This document shows, in pieces, positions 26,052 through 33,048 of a stretch of DNA of 45,071 nucleotides. The notes under the pieces were generated by a model, which worked only from the letters and a program-made list of their open reading frames with translations, made no database searches and was not told where the DNA came from. The stretch's first letter is position 1. The number at the start of each line of letters is the position of its first letter. Made by a program: the position numbers and the translations under genes. The DNA comes from Acidobacteriota bacterium (GTDB lineage Bacteria > Acidobacteriota > Vicinamibacteria > Vicinamibacterales > UBA2999), in the NCBI GenBank assembly GCA_016789705.1, contig JAEUQR010000145.1, positions 1-45,071 of the forward strand, given 5' to 3'.

Positions 26052-26067
26052 GTCACGAGCGCGTGAC
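26052..26067. promoter_or_regulatory. Inverted repeat GTCACG-N4-CGTGAC upstream of the TonB receptor gene
   Basis: GTCACGAGCGCGTGAC has six-base arms around four bases. It lies 17 bp upstream of the receptor ATG, just before its ribosome-binding site, so it could be an operator or a leader hairpin. A -10-like TANNNT is not obvious nearby. Confidence 0.35.
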
Positions 26068-26152
26068 GCCGAAGTATCCCGGCGCGGGCCGGTGGGAGTC
26101 AATCAAGACCGCGGGCCCCGCGACATCCGCGGGCCCGGACGACGCTGCCCGG

Positions 26153-26719
26153 TCAGCGCTTGCGGCGCAGGATGGTCACCAGTTCGGCGCCGCCCATCGC
26201 GGTCTGGCCCAGGGTGAGGCCGACGAGCTCGTAGCCGCGGCCGGCCAGGCCCTGCAGTTCCTTTTCCATTGTCGACGTGCGGCTCGTGGCGAGCAGCTCG
26301 TATTCCCAGCCCGAGTCGCCGCGTTTGCCCTGCTCGCGCTCGAGGATGCAGACCACTTCCTTGCCGCCGAAGAGCGTTTCGAACACGGTCTGTCCCACGT
26401 AGACGTAGCCGGCATCGGCGGCGTCCTGCAGTTCGCGCTTCATCGTCGACGTCTTCGAGGTGGCGAGCAGGCGGTACTGGAAGGCGGCCGTGCCTTCGGC
26501 CTTCTTCATGACGACGACCACTTCCTTGCCGCCGACCGCGGTCTCGCCGCCCATGACGGAGCCGAAGCGCAGCCCCATCTCGGCGGCCTGGTTCATCTCC
26601 TTCTCCATGGTGGCGGTGCGGTTGGTGGCCAGCACCTTGAACGCGGTTTGCGCGGACGCGGCCACGGGCGTGACGAGGATCGCGGCGGCCGCGAGGACAC
26701 GAAGGAGTGATGTCGGCAT
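26153..26719 (-). CDS. Secreted protein made of three tandem copies of one ~48-residue domain
   Basis: 188 residues with a clear signal peptide (MPTSLLRVLAAAAILVTPVAASAQ, shown here to position 24 only as MPTSLLRVLA...VAASAQ in the sequence). The mature part is three repeats, about 27-73, 80-128 and 138-186. Each runs (F/Y)xxLATxxTxTMxxE(L/M)xxxAxxGxxxxxxxxxxTxxGGxExVxIxxR. The pattern, a strand, a helix with TM(E/K)(K/R)EL, then strands ending in a basic residue, recalls DUF4177-like domains but I cannot assign a family. A TATCTT box lies six bases before the ATG, without a ribosome site. It is divergent from the MFS gene with only 25 bp between the starts. Function unknown; export to the periplasm is likely. 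Confidence 0.8.
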   Translation of the reverse strand: MPTSLLRVLAAAAILVTPVAASAQTAFKVLATNRTATMEKEMNQAAEMGLRFGSVMGGETAVGGKEVVVVMKKAEGTAAFQYRLLATSKTSTMKRELQDAADAGYVYVGQTVFETLFGGKEVVCILEREQGKRGDSGWEYELLATSRTSTMEKELQGLAGRGYELVGLTLGQTAMGGAELVTILRRKR

Positions 26720-26724
26720 GCCAT

Positions 26725-26731
26725 TAAGATA
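26725..26731. promoter_or_regulatory. Overlapping divergent -10-like boxes
   Basis: On the minus strand TATCTT (26726-26731) sits six bases before the ATG of the triple-repeat protein. On the plus strand TAAGAT (26725-26730) sits 14 bases before the MFS ATG. The gap between the two starts is so short that the promoters would overlap and compete. Confidence 0.35.
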
Positions 26732-26744
26732 CGGGCACCACGCG

Positions 26745-27986
26745 ATGCCGTCCAGAGACGCTTATGCCGCGCTGCGCAATTCCGTGGTGCGGCGCTTCGC
26801 CGGCGGGCGATTCGGTGCCGTGCTGGGCCTGCAGATGTTGTCGGTCTCGGTGGGCTGGCACCTCTACGAACGGACGGCCAGCGCCTGGGCGCTCGGGCTC
26901 GTGGGCGCCACCGAGCTGCTGCCGGTGTTCCTGCTGATGCCGGTCACCGGCGCCGTCGCCGATCGCTTCCCGCGCCGGCGCGTGGCCGCGCTCGCCCATA
27001 CGGCCGTCGCCGTTGCCACCGCGCTCATCGCGCTCGTCACCTGGCGCGGCACGTCGGTCGCGCCGATCTACGCGCTGCTTGCGGTGGTGGGCGCCGGGCG
27101 CGCGTTTGCGATGCCGGCCGCCGCGACGATCCTGCCGCGGCTGCTCTCGCCGGCGGAGTTCGCCAACGCCAACGCGTGGATCTCGTCCACGTTCCAGCTC
27201 GCCGCGGTCACCGGCCCGGCGCTGGCCGGGGCCCTCATCGCGTGGACGGGCGGCGCCGCACTCGGACTCGCCGTGGCGGCCCTCGGCCAGATGCTCTTCG
27301 TCTCGCAGCTCGCGCGGCTGCCGGAAGTCCATCCGCTGCCGGGCGCGGTCCCGGCCGGACTCGACGGCGTCTTCGAGGGCTTCCGCTTCGTGCGCCGCTC
27401 GCCCGTGTATCTGGCCGCGATCACGCTCGACCTCTTCGCCGTGCTGCTCGGCGGCGCCACGGCGCTCCTGCCCATCTTCGCGAAAGACGTGCTGCAGGTG
27501 GGGCCGGCGGGTCTCGGCTGGCTGCGTGCGGCCCCGGCGGTGGGGGCGACGCTCATGGCACTGCTGCAGACGCATCTTCCCCCGTGGCGCGAGCCCGGCC
27601 GGGTGCTGCTCGCCGCGGTGGCTGGGTACGGTGTGGCCACGATCGGCCTCGGCCTCTCGCGCGACTTCTTCCTCTCGCTCGCGTGTCTCTTCGCCACCGG
27701 TGTCTTCGATTCGGTGAGCGTCGTCATCCGGCTCACGCTCGAGCAGGTCATCACGCCCGACGCCCTGCGCGGACGAGTGTCGGCGATCAAGTCGGTGTTC
27801 GTGGGGTTCTCGAACGAATTCGGCGCCTTCGAGAGCGGCGCGACCGCGGCGCTCTTCGGCCCGGTCGCCTCGGTCGTGGGCGGCGGCATCGGCGTGCTGG
27901 TCGTGGTCGCGACGATCGCGCGCGTCTGGCCCGAGCTCTGGCGTATCGGCCCGCTGCACACCCTGCGGCCGAGCCAGCACTTGTAA
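26745..27986 (+). CDS. MFS transporter (EntS/MFS_3-like)
   Basis: A 413-residue membrane protein with about eleven to twelve helices. It begins LRNSVVRRFAGGRFGAVLGLQMLSVSVGWHLYERT and has the loop GAVADRFPRRRVAAL, the helix 2-3 motif A equivalent (GxxxDRxxRR). RGRVSAIKSVFVGFSNEFGAFESG is typical of the enterobactin exporter-like MFS_3 group. The substrate is unknown; export of a siderophore or drug is the usual role. ATG 26745 is chosen because the hydrophobic protein starts there; an in-frame ATG at 26718 is possible. The last codons are CAC TTG TAA, where TTGTAA opens a repeat copy, so the repeat provides the stop. Confidence 0.88.
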   Translation: MPSRDAYAALRNSVVRRFAGGRFGAVLGLQMLSVSVGWHLYERTASAWALGLVGATELLPVFLLMPVTGAVADRFPRRRVAALAHTAVAVATALIALVTWRGTSVAPIYALLAVVGAGRAFAMPAAATILPRLLSPAEFANANAWISSTFQLAAVTGPALAGALIAWTGGAALGLAVAALGQMLFVSQLARLPEVHPLPGAVPAGLDGVFEGFRFVRRSPVYLAAITLDLFAVLLGGATALLPIFAKDVLQVGPAGLGWLRAAPAVGATLMALLQTHLPPWREPGRVLLAAVAGYGVATIGLGLSRDFFLSLACLFATGVFDSVSVVIRLTLEQVITPDALRGRVSAIKSVFVGFSNEFGAFESGATAALFGPVASVVGGGIGVLVVVATIARVWPELWRIGPLHTLRPSQHL

Positions 27987-28005
27987 CGGGGTCTGTCACG
28001 GTCAC
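27981..28005 (+). repeat. TTGTAACGGGGTCTGTCAC repeat supplying the MFS stop codon
   Basis: A single forward copy. Its TTGTAA is the last sense codon and stop of the MFS gene (TAA 27984-27986). Unlike the three convergent clusters, the next gene is in the same direction, so this copy has no facing partner of the same type; the palindrome at 28009-28037 follows it directly. Confidence 0.88.
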
Positions 28006-28008
28006 GAG

Positions 28009-28037
28009 ATGTCTCCGGGGTCTGACCCCGAAGACAT
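28009..28037. repeat. 29-bp near-perfect palindrome with GGGGTCTGACCCC core
   Basis: Two 14-base arms around a central T match at 13 of 14 positions (arms ATGTCTCCGGGGTC and GACCCCGAAGACAT). It lies between the MFS stop and the TATCCT box of the next gene. As RNA it would form a stable hairpin, so it could end MFS transcription; there is no U-tract. Confidence 0.75.
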
Positions 28038-28038
28038 G

Positions 28039-28044
28039 TATCCT
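28039..28044 (+). promoter_or_regulatory. Candidate -10 box (TATCCT) for a leaderless transcript
   Basis: TATCCT ends seven bases before the ATG at 28052, and no ribosome-binding site is seen. The same spacing occurs before the M24 peptidase gene. Confidence 0.4.
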
Positions 28045-28051
28045 CCTCCGG

Positions 28052-29497
28052 ATGATGCGCCTCCTTGCTCGCACCGCCCCCGTCCTGCTGCTCTTCGCGG
28101 CCGCGTGCACGCGGCTCACGCCCGAGCAGCAACTGGTCCAGGACGTCGCCGAGGCCCTCGGCGGCGTGGACCGCGTGAAGGCGGCGCGGCTGCTCACGCT
28201 CGAGGGCACCGGCCGGCAGTACAACCTCGGGCAGGATCTGCGGCCCGGGCTCGCCGAGCAGACCTTCACGGTGAGCGCGTTCACGCGCGAGATCGATCTG
28301 TCGCAGCCTCGCATGCGCACGACACTGACGCGCACGCCGAACTTCGCCTACTTCCAGGGGCCGCAGGCGCAGACGCAGGTGCAGGGCATCGACGCGACGG
28401 TGGCCTACGGCGGCGCCGACCCCGCGAAGCTCGCGCGGAGCGGCGCGGCTGCCGTGGCCGAGCGCCGCGCCGAGCGCTTCCACCATCCGCTCGTCGTGAC
28501 GTGGGCGCTCGTGACGGGTGGCGCGAAGGTGACGGCCATGCGCACGGAAGGCGCCGAACGGATCCTCGAGATCGAGACCGACGCCGGTCCGGTCACGATG
28601 GCCGTGGGCGCCGACGCCCGGCCGACGCGCATCGAAACGCGCGGCGCGCACCCGAATCTGGGCGACGTCGTGATGACCACGACCTTCAGCAACTATCAGG
28701 AGGCGGACGGCTGGCGCCTGCCGTCGACTTCCAGCACGCGCGTCGACGACTTCACGACCGGCGAGTACACGGTCACGAGCCGCACGGCTGAGACCGGCGC
28801 GCCGGGAGCCCCGCCGGCCGTGGCCGCGGCGCCCGAGCCCACGGCGCCGGCGCCGAACGTGGCCGTGGAAGAAGTGGCGCCCGGTGTGTGGTTTCTCGCC
28901 GGCCAGTCGCACCACAGCGTCGTCATCGCCTTCAAGGACCGTCTCGTGCTCGTGGAAGCGCCGCAGAGCGAAGCGCGGTCGCTCGCCGTCATCGCCAAAG
29001 CGCGTGAGCTCCGCCCGGGAACGCCGCTCACGCACCTCGTGATGTCGCACCACCACTTCGATCACTCGACCGGACTGCGCGCGGCCATCGCCGAGGGGCT
29101 CACGGTGGTCACCCACGAGGGCAACGACGCCTTCGTGAAGGCGATGGCGGCCCGGCCCTTCACGCGCCAGCAGGATGCCCTGGCCAGGGCCGCGAAGCCC
29201 GTGAGGGTCGAAACGGTTGGCGCCTCGCGCACCATCACCGACGGCACGCGCGCGCTCGAACTGCACCACGTGGCCGGGAATCCCCACAGCGACACGATGC
29301 TGATGGCGTGGCTGCCGAAAGAGCGTCTGCTCGTCGAGGTGGACGCCTTCAGCCCCGGCGGCACGTATCACCCCTACGCGGCGAACCTGCTCGCGCACAT
29401 CGAGCGGCTGAAGCTGAAGGTGGACAAGATCGTGCCGCTGCATGGCGGCATCGTGACATTGAAGGATCTGATGGCGGCGGCGAAGCCCGCCGCCTGA
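28052..29497 (+). CDS. Metallo-beta-lactamase-fold lipoprotein
   Basis: 481 residues. The N-terminus MMRLLARTAPVLLLFAAAC is a lipoprotein signal with Cys19 as the probable lipid site, so it is membrane-anchored in the periplasm or outer membrane. Residues about 25-260 form an uncharacterised N-terminal domain. An Ala/Pro-rich linker (about 250-270) leads to a metallo-beta-lactamase domain with MSHHHFDHSTG (HxHxDH), the later metal His in AGNPHSDTMLMAW and the C-terminal His in KIVPLHGG. The class is hydrolytic (esters, lactones, nucleotides and others); the substrate cannot be predicted. It may be transcribed without a leader from TATCCT. Confidence 0.87.
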   Translation: MMRLLARTAPVLLLFAAACTRLTPEQQLVQDVAEALGGVDRVKAARLLTLEGTGRQYNLGQDLRPGLAEQTFTVSAFTREIDLSQPRMRTTLTRTPNFAYFQGPQAQTQVQGIDATVAYGGADPAKLARSGAAAVAERRAERFHHPLVVTWALVTGGAKVTAMRTEGAERILEIETDAGPVTMAVGADARPTRIETRGAHPNLGDVVMTTTFSNYQEADGWRLPSTSSTRVDDFTTGEYTVTSRTAETGAPGAPPAVAAAPEPTAPAPNVAVEEVAPGVWFLAGQSHHSVVIAFKDRLVLVEAPQSEARSLAVIAKARELRPGTPLTHLVMSHHHFDHSTGLRAAIAEGLTVVTHEGNDAFVKAMAARPFTRQQDALARAAKPVRVETVGASRTITDGTRALELHHVAGNPHSDTMLMAWLPKERLLVEVDAFSPGGTYHPYAANLLAHIERLKLKVDKIVPLHGGIVTLKDLMAAAKPAA

Positions 29498-29534
29498 TCG
29501 ACCGCGCCTGGTGCGGCGGGTCGGCGCCGGGCGC

Positions 29535-30101
29535 TCAGGGCTGGGCGCCCAGGAACTCCACGGCCCAGTACTGATCGTACTTCGAGCCCACGATCCGCAC
29601 GAGGCCGATGCCGGCGAGTTCGTGCTGCGGCTGCAGCACGGCCCGCCTGTGCGACCGGCTGCCGAGCCAGCGCTCCACCTGACGCTCGGGCGCCACGCTC
29701 GTGCCGAGCACTTCGGCAAGGCGCTGCCAGGCCGCGATCGACCCGTCGTTCACACGGGCGAGCCGCTCGGGCAGCCGATCGCCGGCGGAATTCCGGTGGC
29801 CGAGGTAGTTGCGGCAGGCCATGTCGGCCGCGTGCGCGAGCGCCATGCGATCGAGGATCGAGTGCCGGGTGAGCGGCGCCCGCCGCGCCTCGGCGCGGGC
29901 GGCATTGAGCGCCACGAGCATCTGCGCGTGCTGTGGCTCCGACGTCGTCCAGCTGCGGCCATCCCGGCACGAGCCGGTGGAACTGCCGGGCGGCGGAAAG
30001 GCGTCACGGGCCTTCTGTGCCGAGACCGGGCACACGAGGCCGGCCGCCGCGCAGCACGCGACGGTCAGCACCAGCCGATACAAGACCTTACGTGTCGTCA
30101 T
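29535..30101 (-). CDS. Secreted CAP-domain (SCP/PR1-like) protein
   Basis: 188 residues from ATG 30101, with signal peptide MTTRKVLYRLVLTVACCAAA... ending near VSAQ. The CAP core is visible: ALNAARAEARRAPLTRHSILDRMALAHAADMA, then CRNYLGHRNSAGDRLPER, and QVERWLGSRSHRRAVLQPQHELAGIGL, the (W)xxSxxHRxxll block, ending in YDQYWAVEFLG. CAP proteins are extracellular, with varied lipid-, sterol- or protease-related roles. It starts 11 bp after the sorbosone-dehydrogenase-like gene, so it is probably cotranscribed. The frame is open upstream through that gene but is not coding there. Confidence 0.85.
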   Translation of the reverse strand: MTTRKVLYRLVLTVACCAAAGLVCPVSAQKARDAFPPPGSSTGSCRDGRSWTTSEPQHAQMLVALNAARAEARRAPLTRHSILDRMALAHAADMACRNYLGHRNSAGDRLPERLARVNDGSIAAWQRLAEVLGTSVAPERQVERWLGSRSHRRAVLQPQHELAGIGLVRIVGSKYDQYWAVEFLGAQP

Positions 30102-30112
30102 CCCGTCAGGCG

Positions 30113-32923
30113 TCACGGCACCGTGAGCGCCACCTCGTTCGACGCCGCGCCCACGCCGCACGCACTCTCGGCCACCACGCGCACGTAGTAGACCCGAGGC
30201 GCCACGCCGGCCAGCGGCACCGAGAGGCTCGTCACGATCCCTGCCGGAATATCGGCGACGTCGCTCGCCCCCTGCACGGTGCCGACGCGCATCCGGAAGC
30301 CGGTGGCACCAAGCGGCGGCAGCCACGAGAACGTGGCCACGCCGCCCGCCTTCACGACCGTGAGCGTGCCCGGCACGACGGCCGTGGCGCTGCAGGCAAG
30401 CGTGAGCGGCACTTCCACCGACGGTCCGCTCGTGCCGCAGGCGTTCTGTGCCCGCAGCCGCGCGAAGTAGCTGCCCGCGGGCGCCAGCGTCTGATACGTG
30501 CTGACCGGTCCCAGGCCGAGCGCGCCTTCCACGAGTCCGCTCGCGCGGCCCACATCGAGCACGTAGCCGGTGGCACCGGGCGCCGGGGACCACGCCAGTG
30601 CCGCGAGCAGCCCCCCGGTCTGCGCCGTGAAGCCGGTGGGCACGGGCGGCGCCGTCACGCACGAGGCGGCCGTCGTGACGTTCACGGTCACCTGCGCGGA
30701 CGGCGCGCTGACACCGGCCACGTTCACGCCGCGCACGCGGACGAAATAGGTGCCGGGCGGCACGAGCCCCTGGAACGACGTGACGTCGCCCATGTCGGCG
30801 TTCACGAGATCGGCAAGGCCCGACGCGCTGCCCGCTTCGAGGCGATACCCCTGCGCCCCCACCGCGCGATCCCATGACAGCCGCACGGTGGCGCCGTTGA
30901 CCACCGACGTGAGTCCGCCCGGAGCCGCGGGCACGCCGCTGACCGCGACGGCGGTGAAAGACGCCGTGTAGGTGGTGGCGACGGCGGGTGTGAGGATGGC
31001 GCGCGACGCGGCGCCGCCGTCGGACCAGGCGGTGAAGGCATAACCGACGCCACCCACCGTCTGCGGCAGCGCCTCGATGGTGCGCTGCATGCCGACGACA
31101 CTGTCGAAGGCCGTGGGCGAACCGACCGGCTGCCCGTCGAGCCGCAGTTGCAGCGCGGCCGGACTCGCCGCGAGGGTCAGGCGCACCTTCCGCGGGAACA
31201 CGTCGCGCTGCACGGTGTGGCTGAGGCCGCCGCTGTCGGTCACGGTGAGGTAGATGCGATACCAGACATTGGCGGACGTTTCACCCGTCGTCGGCACGAC
31301 GAACGTGCCGCCGGTGATGCCGCTCGTGGCCGGCAGAAACGGATGCGAGTGCGTGTCGTGGTGGAAGTCGATGCGCCACGACAACGCCGACGGGGGCAGG
31401 GGCGAGGGGGCGCCGTCCGGATCGGTACCGGTGCCGGCGAACGCCACGGTCATGCCGCCGGTGTAGAGCAGGTTGGTGGCCGGGGCGGTAATGGCGGCCA
31501 CCGGGGCGACGTTGGTCGTGACCGTGAGCGTGGCTTCGTTGCTGAAGAGGTTGCCGGCGCCGTTTGCGACGTTCACGCGGAAGCGCGCGCCGCTGTCACC
31601 GAGCTGGGCGTTCGTGCGCGTGTAGCTGGCGCCCGTCGCGCCGCTGATGTCCACGCCGTTGCGCTGCCACTGGTAGGTGAAGGGCGGCGTGCCGCCCGCG
31701 GTGACGGCGAAGGTGGCCGACTGCCCCACCGACACGGTGCGGTTCACCGGCTGCGACGTGATGGTGGGCGGGCTGTTCCCGAACTGCACGCGATACACGG
31801 CGCCCGACCCGCGCGCCAGGTAGTAGAGCGCGCCGTCGGTGCCCACCTTGAGATCCACCGGCGAGCTGATGCCCGAGGCGAAGTCCACCGGCGTGCCTGG
31901 CTGCATCGTGGGGTCGATGCGCTTGATCCAGCCGGAGCAGTAGTCGGCGAAGAAGTAGGTGTTCAGGTAGTTCGCCGGGAACGTTGCCGTGACCGGGTTG
32001 TAGAAGGCGCCGCCCGTGATCGCGCAACCGGTGACGCTGCCGCCGCCGTGCGGATAGGCATATTTCGGGGTCGTGTAGCTGGGGTTCGTGGTGTACCCCT
32101 CGGTGTTCGGCCAGCCGAAGTTCGCGCCCGCGAGCCCGTTGTTCACTTCTTCCCACGCACCGCCGCCGACGTCGTTGATGAACATCGCCGGCGAGCCGCC
32201 CGGGTTGAAGGCGAACGTGAACGGGTTGCGCAGGCCCACGGCCCAGATCGCGCGGTAGACACCGGAGGTCGTGCCGGCAATCCCTGGGAAACTCGTGGGA
32301 TTGTCGGCGGGGATCGAACCATCGGCGTTCAGGCGCAGCATCTTGCCGTGCCGGGTGGAGAGCGACTGCGAGAACGCCGTGTTGGCGTTCTCACCAATCG
32401 CCACGTAGAGCTTCCCGTCCGGGCCGAAGTCGATGGCGCCGCCGTTGTGGTTGGTCGCGCTGCTCAGATTATCGAGATCGACGACCACGAACTCACTACC
32501 GGCCACGGCCACGTCGCCATTCGCCGTGAAGCGGCTGATGCGGTTGTGCACCGTCACGCCGGGGCCGGCCGGCACCGTGTAGTAGACGTACACGTGCTGG
32601 TTCGCCACGAAGTTCGGATCGAAGGCCACGCCGAGCAGGCCGCGCTCGCCATTGGCATCCACCGTGAGCGTCAGGAACGGCGTGGCGAGCAGCGTGCCGT
32701 TCTTGATGACGCGCAGCGCCCCGCTCTGCTGCGTGACGAACAGCCGTCCGTCGGGCGCGAACTGCATGGCCGTGGGATTCGACAGCCCCGAGGCGACCAC
32801 GGCTTCGGTGAAGCCGGCAGGCAGGGTGGCCGCGAAGAGGGACGCCCCCGCGCCGAGAGCGCACATCATCAGGGCGAACGCGCGCAGAGACACGCGCCGC
32901 CGGCACGAACGTGACTGGAACAT
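30113..32923 (-). CDS. Secreted sorbosone/glucose dehydrogenase-like propeller fused to Ig-like and FnIII domains
   Basis: 936 residues with a signal peptide (basic start, then FALMMCALGAGASLFA). Residues about 33-390 form a PQQ-type sugar dehydrogenase propeller: GLSNPTAMQFAPDGRLFVTQ, RGLLGVAFDPNF, NHNGGAIDFGPDGKLYVAIGE, AIWAVGLRNPFTFAF, GGGAWEEVN, NFGWPNTEG. After it come an Ig-like domain (about 393-475: PPTITSQPVNRTVSVGQSATF), a PKD/Ig-like segment (about 480-650) and three FnIII-like modules to the end (about 665-936), each with GATGYxLxVG(R/T)ASGL and Y(F/Y)(V/A)R(V/L)R. The propeller may oxidise a sugar or aldehyde if PQQ is available; the C-terminal modules probably bind a surface or polymer. 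FnIII linkage to catalytic domains is common in exported polymer-active proteins. Confidence 0.88.
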   Translation of the reverse strand: MFQSRSCRRRVSLRAFALMMCALGAGASLFAATLPAGFTEAVVASGLSNPTAMQFAPDGRLFVTQQSGALRVIKNGTLLATPFLTLTVDANGERGLLGVAFDPNFVANQHVYVYYTVPAGPGVTVHNRISRFTANGDVAVAGSEFVVVDLDNLSSATNHNGGAIDFGPDGKLYVAIGENANTAFSQSLSTRHGKMLRLNADGSIPADNPTSFPGIAGTTSGVYRAIWAVGLRNPFTFAFNPGGSPAMFINDVGGGAWEEVNNGLAGANFGWPNTEGYTTNPSYTTPKYAYPHGGGSVTGCAITGGAFYNPVTATFPANYLNTYFFADYCSGWIKRIDPTMQPGTPVDFASGISSPVDLKVGTDGALYYLARGSGAVYRVQFGNSPPTITSQPVNRTVSVGQSATFAVTAGGTPPFTYQWQRNGVDISGATGASYTRTNAQLGDSGARFRVNVANGAGNLFSNEATLTVTTNVAPVAAITAPATNLLYTGGMTVAFAGTGTDPDGAPSPLPPSALSWRIDFHHDTHSHPFLPATSGITGGTFVVPTTGETSANVWYRIYLTVTDSGGLSHTVQRDVFPRKVRLTLAASPAALQLRLDGQPVGSPTAFDSVVGMQRTIEALPQTVGGVGYAFTAWSDGGAASRAILTPAVATTYTASFTAVAVSGVPAAPGGLTSVVNGATVRLSWDRAVGAQGYRLEAGSASGLADLVNADMGDVTSFQGLVPPGTYFVRVRGVNVAGVSAPSAQVTVNVTTAASCVTAPPVPTGFTAQTGGLLAALAWSPAPGATGYVLDVGRASGLVEGALGLGPVSTYQTLAPAGSYFARLRAQNACGTSGPSVEVPLTLACSATAVVPGTLTVVKAGGVATFSWLPPLGATGFRMRVGTVQGASDVADIPAGIVTSLSVPLAGVAPRVYYVRVVAESACGVGAASNEVALTVP

Positions 32924-33035
32924 GTGGCCGTCCTCGAGGCGGGGGAACGACCTCGCCCTCCATCCTACGACGAACCACGGCCGGGCCGGCGTGTCACCGC
33001 CCGACGCCCCTCCCCGGACCTGCCCACGGGTGATC

Positions 33036-33041
33036 TAGACT
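33036..33041 (+). promoter_or_regulatory. Candidate -10 box (TAGACT) for a leaderless transcript
   Basis: TAGACT ends seven bases before the ATG at 33049. There is no ribosome-binding site in the gap (GCTTCGC). Confidence 0.4.
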
Positions 33042-33048
33042 GCTTCGC

